Origin: an uncultured Eubacteriales bacterium
Lineage (GTDB): Bacteria; Bacillota; Clostridia; Oscillospirales; Acutalibacteraceae
DNA: 13,916 nt
Assembly (NCBI GenBank): GCA_900321595.1
Contig: ONWP01000159.1
Span: 1 to 13,916, forward strand
Direction of reading: 5' to 3'
Shown: positions 8,633 through 13,916 of the stretch, piece after piece
How the letters are laid out: the number at the start of each line of letters is the position of its first letter
How positions within the stretch are numbered: position 1 is the stretch's first letter
Made by a program: the position numbers and the translations under genes
The notes under the pieces: generated by a model
What the model was told of the DNA's origin: nothing
Database searches by the model: none
The model's input: only the letters and a program-made list of their open reading frames with translations

Positions 8633-8640
8633 AAGGAGGT
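8633..8640 (+). promoter_or_regulatory. Near-perfect ribosome binding site selecting a TTG start
   Basis: AAGGAGGT is fully complementary to the usual 16S rRNA 3' end and lies seven bases before TTG at 8648. The in-frame ATG at 8627 is upstream of this site and has no ribosome site of its own, so TTG is the likely start. Confidence 0.8.
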
Positions 8641-8647
8641 CGGCATT

Positions 8648-9502
8648 TTGAAGGAGTTTCGATCCATTCTGCCGGAGCGGTACGTGATCCGGCTGGCGCT
8701 GCCCGTGGCGCTGATCGTGCTGGTGACGGCGCTGATCGGGTCGGCCGTGTCCAGACCGCGGAAATCGTCCCGCGCGGCCGATGAAGGCAAATCGTATCTC
8801 GCGGTGCAGGCCACGGCGGATATGACCCCCGTGGATGACGCCGTCCGGCGTCGCGCACAGGCGCACGCGCAGGCGCAGTTCCCGTCAAACGCCGCGGAAG
8901 GCGGCGAAGGGGAAGCCACGCCGAGCACGACCGGCATCTGGCAGATGTTCCAGGACTACGCGCTGCTGGGCGACTCCCGCGCCGTGGGCTTCTCTTTCTA
9001 TGACTTTCTCGACGAGAACCGCGTCTTCGCCGACGGCGGGCACTCCATCCGCAATATTCCCGACTCGCTGGACGCGATCCGCAGTCTGAAGCCGAGCTAC
9101 ATCTTCCTGTGCTACGGACTCAACGACACGGGCGTGGGCTACTGGAAGACCGGCAAGGAGTACGCCGCCGAGCTGAAGACCCGCGTCAAGCAGCTGCAGG
9201 AGGCGTCGCCCGGCGCGACCGTGGTGGTCAACTCCATCCTGCCCGCGACCGCGGAGGCGGTGGCGCAGAACGACGTCTGGGAGGCGATCCCGGAGTTTTC
9301 CGCGGCGGCGAAGGAAGCGTGCGCGGAGATCGGCGTTGTCTTCGTGGACAATGACGCGCTGGCGGCGAAATACATGGACACGCTCTGGGATGTGGACGGC
9401 GTGCACCTCAAGCAGGATTTCTATCCGCTGTGGGCGCAGAACATGATCGCCGCGGCCATGTCCGGCGCGGCCGCCGCGACGACAAAGGGGGCGGCGCAAT
9501 GA
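8648..9502 (+). CDS. Membrane-anchored SGNH/GDSL-family hydrolase
   Basis: 284 residues from a TTG start chosen by its ribosome site. An N-terminal hydrophobic helix (about 14-34) is followed by a Gln/Ala/Pro/Gly-rich linker, then an SGNH domain expected outside the cell. Block I is GDSRA at 108-112 with nucleophile S110; a glycine pair follows (ADGGHSI); block III is GLND at 157-160 with N159; block V is DGVHL with D250 and H253. This is the ordinary SGNH order (Ser first, Asp-x-x-His last). Enzymes of this fold remove or transfer acetyl or other acyl groups on glycans. The gene opens the operon with the DUF4358 protein, MBOAT acyltransferase and DHHW protein, and overlaps the next gene as ATGA. 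Its role is therefore probably acyl transfer to, or removal from, a surface polymer. The substrate is not shown. Confidence 0.85.
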   Translation: MKEFRSILPERYVIRLALPVALIVLVTALIGSAVSRPRKSSRAADEGKSYLAVQATADMTPVDDAVRRRAQAHAQAQFPSNAAEGGEGEATPSTTGIWQMFQDYALLGDSRAVGFSFYDFLDENRVFADGGHSIRNIPDSLDAIRSLKPSYIFLCYGLNDTGVGYWKTGKEYAAELKTRVKQLQEASPGATVVVNSILPATAEAVAQNDVWEAIPEFSAAAKEACAEIGVVFVDNDALAAKYMDTLWDVDGVHLKQDFYPLWAQNMIAAAMSGAAAATTKGAAQ

Positions 9503-10008
9503 GCCAACGCACGAGAACGATCGCGAACCGCGCCGTCCGGGTCGTCATCGCGGCCCTGCTGGCGGTCATCGCCGTGACGCACGTCAGCGTGCAGCGCCGC
9601 TCGCAGGCCGATCCGCAGGCCGTGCTGGACGCGGTGACCGCGCAGCTGGATCTGTCCCTGATGCAGCAGGGCGACACGCAGATGGTCAAACGCCTCTACG
9701 GCGTGGATCCCGCCGACTATGAATTCTGCGCGCTCTGGTACCCCGTCACGAATATGGGCGCGGACGAGCTTCTGCTCGTAAAGCTCCCCGAGGGCGCGGA
9801 CACGCAGGCGCTTGAGGACGGCGTGAAGGCCCGGCTCGAAACGCAGAAGACCACCTTCGAGGGCTACGGCCCGGCGCAGTACGCGCTCCTGACGGAGCAC
9901 AGCGTCGCCGAGCCGGCCGGCAACTTCTTCCTGTTCCTCGTCAGCGCCAACGACGAGGCCGCCGTGAACGCGTTTCATGACGCGCTGAAGGGAGGGACCG
10001 CGAAATGA
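9499..10008 (+). CDS. DUF4358-family membrane-anchored protein
   Basis: 169 residues with one N-terminal hydrophobic helix (about 12-30) and a soluble domain predicted outside the cell. The sequence fits my memory of DUF4358: 'LYGVDPADYE', then 'NMGADELLLVKL', and a region ending 'FEGYGPAQYALL'. These segments suggest a small domain with conserved Tyr and Gly residues but no obvious catalytic triad or metal site. No lipobox Cys is present. It overlaps both neighbours by four bases (ATGA at each end), so it is translated in step with the SGNH hydrolase and the MBOAT protein. That suggests a structural or accessory partner of the acyltransferase, which is inference. The start follows a G-rich stretch at 9487-9491, a weaker ribosome site than the others; an in-frame ATG at 9430 lies deep in the upstream gene and is unlikely. 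Confidence 0.75.
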   Translation: MSQRTRTIANRAVRVVIAALLAVIAVTHVSVQRRSQADPQAVLDAVTAQLDLSLMQQGDTQMVKRLYGVDPADYEFCALWYPVTNMGADELLLVKLPEGADTQALEDGVKARLETQKTTFEGYGPAQYALLTEHSVAEPAGNFFLFLVSANDEAAVNAFHDALKGGTAK

Positions 10009-11393
10009 GCTTCGATCAGCTGCTGTTCCCCGTCGTCTTCCTGCCGCTGTCGGTCCTGCTGTTCCGGGCTGTGCCGGCCAAGGCGAAAAAGGGCGTTCTG
10101 CTGGCGCTGAGCCTCGTCTTCATCGCGTGGGGCTCCCTCCTGGATCTGGCGGTCATCGTCCTGAGCGTTCTGTTCAACTATCTGGCTGGTCTGCGGCTTG
10201 ACGACCTGCGCCGGGCTGCGGACGCGAAACGCGCGCGGACGAGCGTCACGATCGCAGCGCTTGTCAACGTCTGTCTGCTGGCGTTCTTCAAGTACTTCAA
10301 CTTCGCCGCGTCCACGCTGCACATCGGCGCGCGCCTGTCGATGGCGGCGCCCGTCGGCGTGTCCTTCTTCACATTCAGCGCGCTGAGCTTCCTCTTCGAC
10401 GTCTACCGCGGGCGCGTGAAAACGCCTGGCACGCTGGCGGACTTCGCGCTCTACATCTGCTTCTTCCCGAAGCTGGTATCCGGCCCGATCATCCAGTTCC
10501 GGGATATGCGGCCGCAGTTCGACGCGCCGGTGATCACCCGGGGACGCACCGAAACGGGCATGCGCATGTTCGTGCTGGGACTTGCCAAAAAGGTGCTGAT
10601 CGCCAACACGCTGGGGCTGACCTTCAACGCCGCGACGGCGGATCCGAAGGGCGCGAGCGCGCTGACCGCGTGGCTGGGAACGCTGGCGTACACCTTCATG
10701 CTCTATTACGATTTCAGCGGCTACTCCGACATGGCGGAGGGACTGGGCTACGTCTTCGGCTTCCGCCTGCCGCGCAACTTCAAATACCCCTACTGCGCCG
10801 AGAGCGTCTCTGACTTCTGGCGCAGATGGCACGCCTCTCTGGGCGCGTGGTTCCGCGACTATATCTACATCCCGCTGGGCGGCAGCCGCGCGGGCGACGG
10901 CAAGACGGTCCGCAATCTGCTGATCGTCTGGGCGCTCACAGGCGTCTGGCACGGGGCGAACTGGACCTTCCTCGTCTGGGGTCTGTACCACGGCGTCATC
11001 ATCGTGCTGGAAAAATTCGTCTTCCGGGGCGTGATCGACCGCGTCCCGAAGGTTCTCCGGCGCGCCGTCACCTTCCTGCTGGCCATGTTCGGCTGGGTGT
11101 TCTTCTACGCGGGCTCCATCGGCGAGGCGTTCACGCACCTGGGGCGGATGTTCGCGTTTTCCCATTTCGCGGACGAAACCGGCCTGTACCTGCTCGGCAG
11201 CGTCTGGCCGCTGCTGATCGCCGCCGGGATCGGCGCGACGCCGCTGGTGCGCGCGCAGTGCCTGAAATGGGCGAAGCGGGGCAAACCGTGGCTGAACGTC
11301 GTTATCATCATCCTGTTCGCGGCGCTGCTGGCGCTGTCGATCGCGGGACTGGTCAGTCAGACGTACACGTCGTTCCTGTACGCGCAGTTTTAA
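10005..11393 (+). CDS. MBOAT-family membrane O-acyltransferase (AlgI/DltB-like)
   Basis: 462-residue multi-pass membrane protein with roughly ten or more hydrophobic segments. MBOAT hallmarks are clear: PKLVSGPI in the first half, SDFWRRWHASLGAWFRDYIY with H276, and GVWHGANW with H316, the position of the catalytic histidine of AlgI and DltB, followed by WGLYHG with H329. The family draws an acyl group (acetyl in AlgI, D-alanyl in DltB) through the membrane for a partner outside the cell to attach. No dlt genes are present, so acetylation of a glycan is the better guess here. GGAGG at 9991-9995 precedes the ATG by nine bases, and the start overlaps the DUF4358 stop. Twelve bases separate it from the DHHW gene. 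Length and motifs are complete, with no sign of decay. Confidence 0.95.
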   Translation: MSFDQLLFPVVFLPLSVLLFRAVPAKAKKGVLLALSLVFIAWGSLLDLAVIVLSVLFNYLAGLRLDDLRRAADAKRARTSVTIAALVNVCLLAFFKYFNFAASTLHIGARLSMAAPVGVSFFTFSALSFLFDVYRGRVKTPGTLADFALYICFFPKLVSGPIIQFRDMRPQFDAPVITRGRTETGMRMFVLGLAKKVLIANTLGLTFNAATADPKGASALTAWLGTLAYTFMLYYDFSGYSDMAEGLGYVFGFRLPRNFKYPYCAESVSDFWRRWHASLGAWFRDYIYIPLGGSRAGDGKTVRNLLIVWALTGVWHGANWTFLVWGLYHGVIIVLEKFVFRGVIDRVPKVLRRAVTFLLAMFGWVFFYAGSIGEAFTHLGRMFAFSHFADETGLYLLGSVWPLLIAAGIGATPLVRAQCLKWAKRGKPWLNVVIIILFAALLALSIAGLVSQTYTSFLYAQF

Positions 11394-11405
11394 GGAGGGA
11401 TACGC

Positions 11406-12581
11406 ATGCAAAAGACAGATCGATCCGCGGCCGCTCAGGCGCGTGAAGCGGCCGCCGGCTACCTGAAGCGGTTCGGCGCGAAGCCGGGTCTGTGGATCAC
11501 CGCGCTGACGCTGATCGTCGCGATCGCGCTCGGACTCGCGACGCTGCTCAAGCCCTCCGCGGACTTTTCCGAAAATGAGAACCGCAAGCCGGCATCCTTC
11601 CCGAAGCTGACGCTCAGCGCGCTCGCGGACGGCTCCTTTGCCGACGGGGTCGGCGACTGGTTCAGCGACCGGTTCGCCGGCAGGGATTTCTGGATCCGGC
11701 TGAATCTGGGCTTCAGACGCGTCACCGGACAGAAGGAGAACGGCGGCGTGTGGCTGGGCAGAGGCGGTCAGCTGTTCCTGATCCCGTCCGCGCCGAACGA
11801 CGCCGCCATGCAGAAGAATCTCAAGGCTATGAACGAATTCGGCCCGGAAGTAAACCGATACGCCATGATCGTGCCCAACGCCTGTCAGATCCTCTCCGAC
11901 CGGCTGCCGCGCCACGCGCCGGCGCCCGATCAGGCGGCCATCCTCGCCCGGATCCGCGACGCGCTGCCGAACGTGACGCTGATCGATCCCACGGCGAAGC
12001 TCACCGAGCATCGGGACGAATACATCTTTTACAAATCGGATCATCACTGGACGAGCCTCGGCGCGTTTTACGGCTTTGAGGCGCTGGACGAGACGATGCA
12101 TTTCGGCGTCACGGCAGAGTACGAACACCGCACGGTCTCGGACTCCTTCAGCGGCACGCTGGCGTCCAAGAGCGGCAAATTCGCCTCGAAGGACGTCGTG
12201 GACGTCTATACGCCGAAATCAGACGTGAAGTACAGCGTCACGTACGCGCAGGATATGCGCAAGACGGCGTCCATGTATGAGCGCTCCGCGCTCGACGGCA
12301 AGGATCACTACACCGTGTTCTTCGGCGGCAATCATCCGCGCGTCGATATCGTCTCCACCGCGGATACCGGCAGGCGGCTGCTTCTGTTCAAGGACTCCTA
12401 CGCCAACTGCGTGATCCAGTTCCTCTACCCCTACTTCGAGCGGATCGTCATGGTCGATCCCCGGTACTACTACGACCACGCCGCCGATCTGCTGACGCAG
12501 AACGAGATCACCGACGTGCTGTACCTCTACAACCTCGACACCTTCTGCACGGATACCACGCTGGCGGACGCGCTGACGTGA
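11406..12581 (+). CDS. DHHW-family protein, AlgJ/AlgX-like acyltransferase partner of MBOAT
   Basis: 391 residues, with AAGGAGGG overlapping the MBOAT stop just ahead of the ATG. A cytoplasmic basic start is followed by one hydrophobic helix (about 29-48), then an extracellular domain beginning FSENENRKPASFPKL, characteristic of this family. The catalytic residues of AlgJ/AlgX-type SGNH-like enzymes can be placed: D212-H213-H214-W215 in SDHHWTSLGA (D212 and H214 as the Asp-x-His pair) and S331 in KDSYAN as nucleophile. As in AlgX, the Asp-x-His comes before the serine, the reverse of ordinary SGNH order. In alginate systems such proteins receive acetyl from the MBOAT protein and place it on the polymer; the same is inferred here. 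This is the last gene of the operon. Only a weak terminator-like stretch follows. Confidence 0.87.
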   Translation: MQKTDRSAAAQAREAAAGYLKRFGAKPGLWITALTLIVAIALGLATLLKPSADFSENENRKPASFPKLTLSALADGSFADGVGDWFSDRFAGRDFWIRLNLGFRRVTGQKENGGVWLGRGGQLFLIPSAPNDAAMQKNLKAMNEFGPEVNRYAMIVPNACQILSDRLPRHAPAPDQAAILARIRDALPNVTLIDPTAKLTEHRDEYIFYKSDHHWTSLGAFYGFEALDETMHFGVTAEYEHRTVSDSFSGTLASKSGKFASKDVVDVYTPKSDVKYSVTYAQDMRKTASMYERSALDGKDHYTVFFGGNHPRVDIVSTADTGRRLLLFKDSYANCVIQFLYPYFERIVMVDPRYYYDHAADLLTQNEITDVLYLYNLDTFCTDTTLADALT

Positions 12582-12599
12582 GCGGCCGGCGACGTTTTT
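12571..12599 (+). terminator. Weak possible terminator after the DHHW gene
   Basis: CGCTG (12571-12575) can pair with CGGCG (12587-12591) with one G-T pair, and TTTTT follows at 12595-12599. The stem is short and overlaps the coding end, so read-through into the two following genes is quite possible. The remaining bases up to 12651 show no promoter I can support. Confidence 0.25.
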
Positions 12600-12651
12600 C
12601 CTTCTGAAATAACATACGACAAGATTCCGATAAGACGAAGGAGCGGCACCA

Positions 12652-12780
12652 ATGAGAACGAACACCAGACTGCTTTCGATCCTGCTGACGATGCTGACAG
12701 CATTGACCTTGTTCATGATCCCGGCTGTCGAATCTGCCGCCCTGCAGGTCGGCGACCGCGCACCTGACGCCGCGCGTTAA
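12652..12780 (+). CDS. 42-residue signal-peptide ORF: small secreted peptide or redoxin remnant
   Basis: ATG at 12652 follows AAGGAG (12638-12643) by eight bases, and the ORF ends at TAA 12778-12780. The product begins with a basic segment (MRTNTR), then a hydrophobic core (about 7-25), then VESAA, allowing signal peptidase cleavage after residue 30. Only twelve residues remain, LQVGDRAPDAAR. LQVGDRAPD is very like the opening of TlpA/peroxiredoxin-type domains ('VGDxAPDF'), so the gene may be the surviving 5' end of an exported redoxin whose thioredoxin core was deleted. It could instead be a genuine short secreted peptide, since ribosome site, start and stop are all intact and it is spaced 24 bases from the next gene like a normal operon member. 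Function is not known. Confidence 0.5.
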   Translation: MRTNTRLLSILLTMLTALTLFMIPAVESAALQVGDRAPDAAR

Positions 12781-12804
12781 ACAGTTTCGAGGGAGGACGC
12801 ACAT

Positions 12805-13916
12805 ATGCATTGTCCGAATTGCGGAAAAGAACTGCCGAACGGCACCGAGTTCTGCGGCTATTGCGGCGGACGCGTCGCGTCGGTCGAACAGCCGGTCTTC
12901 AGGCCGCAGCCGCCTGCTGCGGAACCTCTGTCGACCGTTTTTCCGCAGGATCTGCCGCCCGCGACGGAAGGCCCCGCGGAAAGACCGGAAAAACGCGGCA
13001 GGAACAGCAAAACGATCATTCTCGCCGCGCTGGCGGCGCTTGTCGTCGTGCTGACAGTCGTCCTGCTGATCCTGCTGCTCGGCGGGAAGAAAAAGAAAAA
13101 CGCGGTCGCGGACGCCTCGACGGACGCTGCCGCAACTGCCGCCCCGCAGGATACCGCATGGCAGCCTCTGCGCGACTACGCGGAAAACTCCTTGAAGGAG
13201 CCGAGTGAGGACCATTTTACAGATCAGCAGGCTGCCGACAGCCCGCTCTATTTTGGAACAATCATACGCGACATGACAGGCGACGGTATTTCTGAGATGG
13301 TCAGTTTCTCGGCAGGGCTCGGCATCGAAATGGATCTCTTCGAATACGACTCAGCGCAGAATACTGTCGTCTCAGCAAACGCCGGCGAAGCACTCATTGC
13401 CGACAACTATCCGCTGTTCGTAAACCGTATCATCTGCGGAACCTATGAAAATGATGAGATACGCATCTACATCCGCTCTGCGTTGCCCGGCGAGAAGTCG
13501 ACATCGATCGACCAGTATTCCGCATACAAGATAAATGATCACAAACCGGTCAAGCTGCGGGAGTTTCTCAGCACACCGGATCAAGGCGGAACATATAGGG
13601 AAAATGTATCCGGAACCGTTTACGAAACTAAAAACCAATTTATGGAAGCCGTCCGGGATTACGGATTCCATCCGGACGAACATGCGCATAATGACTTTAA
13701 CATCGGATACCGGGGCCCGTTCGCAAACCGCTATGACGGACATGTCTTCCTGGTCAACACCGTCGAAGCGTCATCCTATAATACAGTCGGACAGTTTTAT
13801 ACAAACAAAGCTTATATGAACCGGCCGGAAGAAAATACGGAACCCTTCGAAGCTGCCGTGACCATGGCTCCCGCGGCACCCGCGGTCTCCGGTAAATACT
13901 CCGATCTCGAGCTGCA
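12805..13916 (+). CDS. Zinc-ribbon single-pass membrane protein with extracellular domain (3'-truncated by window edge)
   Basis: The frame is open from ATG 12805 to the right edge (370 codons, no stop). GGAGG at 12792-12796 precedes the ATG by eight bases. The start is a zinc ribbon, MHCPNCGKEL...FCGYCGG, with C3, C6, C17 and C20. Next come a Pro/Ala-rich linker (27-60), a basic stretch (61-69), one hydrophobic helix (about 70-92) and a Lys-rich stretch. The rest, expected outside the cell, includes DMTGDGISE at 156-164, which resembles calcium-binding loops of the DxDGDGxxE type, and near the edge a second Pro/Ala-rich stretch. This architecture is common among uncharacterised Clostridia surface proteins; no enzyme motif is recognised. 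Base composition falls from about 68% GC in the zinc-ribbon part (12841-12900) to about 47% over 13501-13680, so the outer domain is unlike its neighbours and may have a separate origin. Confidence 0.82.
   Translation, partial: MHCPNCGKELPNGTEFCGYCGGRVASVEQPVFRPQPPAAEPLSTVFPQDLPPATEGPAERPEKRGRNSKTIILAALAALVVVLTVVLLILLLGGKKKKNAVADASTDAAATAAPQDTAWQPLRDYAENSLKEPSEDHFTDQQAADSPLYFGTIIRDMTGDGISEMVSFSAGLGIEMDLFEYDSAQNTVVSANAGEALIADNYPLFVNRIICGTYENDEIRIYIRSALPGEKSTSIDQYSAYKINDHKPVKLREFLSTPDQGGTYRENVSGTVYETKNQFMEAVRDYGFHPDEHAHNDFNIGYRGPFANRYDGHVFLVNTVEASSYNTVGQFYTNKAYMNRPEENTEPFEAAVTMAPAAPAVSGKYSDLEL

Larger units (their letters stand above)
8454..8647. other. Intergenic control region between two operons
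   Basis: This gap of 194 bases has no convincing gene. It holds, in order, the intrinsic terminator of the upstream operon (8484-8511), a 9-bp inverted repeat (8542-8572), a sigma-A-like promoter (8577-8605), and the ribosome site of the next operon (8633-8640). It is visibly richer in A and T than the genes around it. Confidence 0.7.

Noticed and set aside
9430..9498. Longer start for the DUF4358 gene
   Set aside because: It would add charged residues ahead of the membrane helix from within the upstream gene; ATG 9499 with the ATGA overlap is more natural.
9975..12128. Antisense open frame of 717 codons opposite the MBOAT and DHHW genes
   Set aside because: Codon-aligned with both genes, charged low-complexity product, no membrane segments or motifs; a shadow of real membrane-protein genes.
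12600..12651. Possible promoter before the 42-residue ORF (GATAAG as -10)
   Set aside because: No -35-like hexamer occurs at 16-18 bases upstream of any -10 candidate.
12810..13208. Arg-rich 132-codon + strand frame inside the zinc-ribbon gene
   Set aside because: It is an out-of-phase reading of the zinc-ribbon gene, with an Arg/Ala-rich product. The frame from 12805 has CxxC pairs and remains open to the window edge.
12508..13215. Antisense open frame of 235 codons across the DHHW end and the zinc-ribbon gene
   Set aside because: Codon-aligned with the zinc-ribbon frame; Arg/Cys/Ser-rich with no domain. The + strand reading has a zinc ribbon, membrane helix and ribosome site.
1..13916. 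Search by eye for tRNA, rRNA, CRISPR arrays, insertion sequences and phage genes
   Set aside because: No clover-leaf ending in the usual T-loop, no spaced direct repeats, no transposase or integrase motifs were seen; small RNAs could be missed without computation.

Overview
All genes lie on the + strand, tightly packed, in a GC-rich sequence (about 65-68% in hand-counted lines). The Bacillota-type AddAB helicase-nuclease (AddB still carries its iron-sulfur cysteines), strong AGGAGG-type ribosome sites, one TTG start, and the DUF4358 / DHHW / zinc-ribbon families all point to a high-GC member of the Clostridia, probably a gut Oscillospirales-like lineage. The exact taxon is inference.

Region 1 (1-8511) looks like one operon: addB (5' end outside the window), addA (11-base overlap), a Dcr2-like metallophosphoesterase whose ribosome site overlaps the addA stop, and a NAGPA-type phosphodiester glycosidase (ATGA overlap). 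It ends in a good intrinsic terminator at 8484-8511. The first two genes form the double-strand-break repair complex. The last two are hydrolases that could act in series on a sugar-phosphodiester, which is inference.

Region 2 (8512-12581) begins with a 9-bp inverted repeat and a plausible sigma-A promoter (TTGCTT-17-TAAAAT). It then encodes four coupled membrane or cell-surface proteins: an anchored SGNH hydrolase (TTG start), a DUF4358 protein, an MBOAT acyltransferase, and an AlgJ/AlgX-like DHHW protein. Together they look like a machine that passes acyl (probably acetyl) groups across the membrane onto an extracellular glycan. The acceptor is unknown and the role of DUF4358 is undescribed as far as I know.

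Region 3 (12582-13916) holds a 42-residue signal-peptide ORF whose tail resembles the start of a redoxin domain. It is followed by a membrane protein with an N-terminal zinc ribbon, one transmembrane helix and a lower-GC extracellular domain, which runs off the right edge.

I saw no tRNA, rRNA, CRISPR array, insertion sequence or phage gene. Very long antisense frames exist, but they are codon-aligned shadows caused by GC-rich codon usage.
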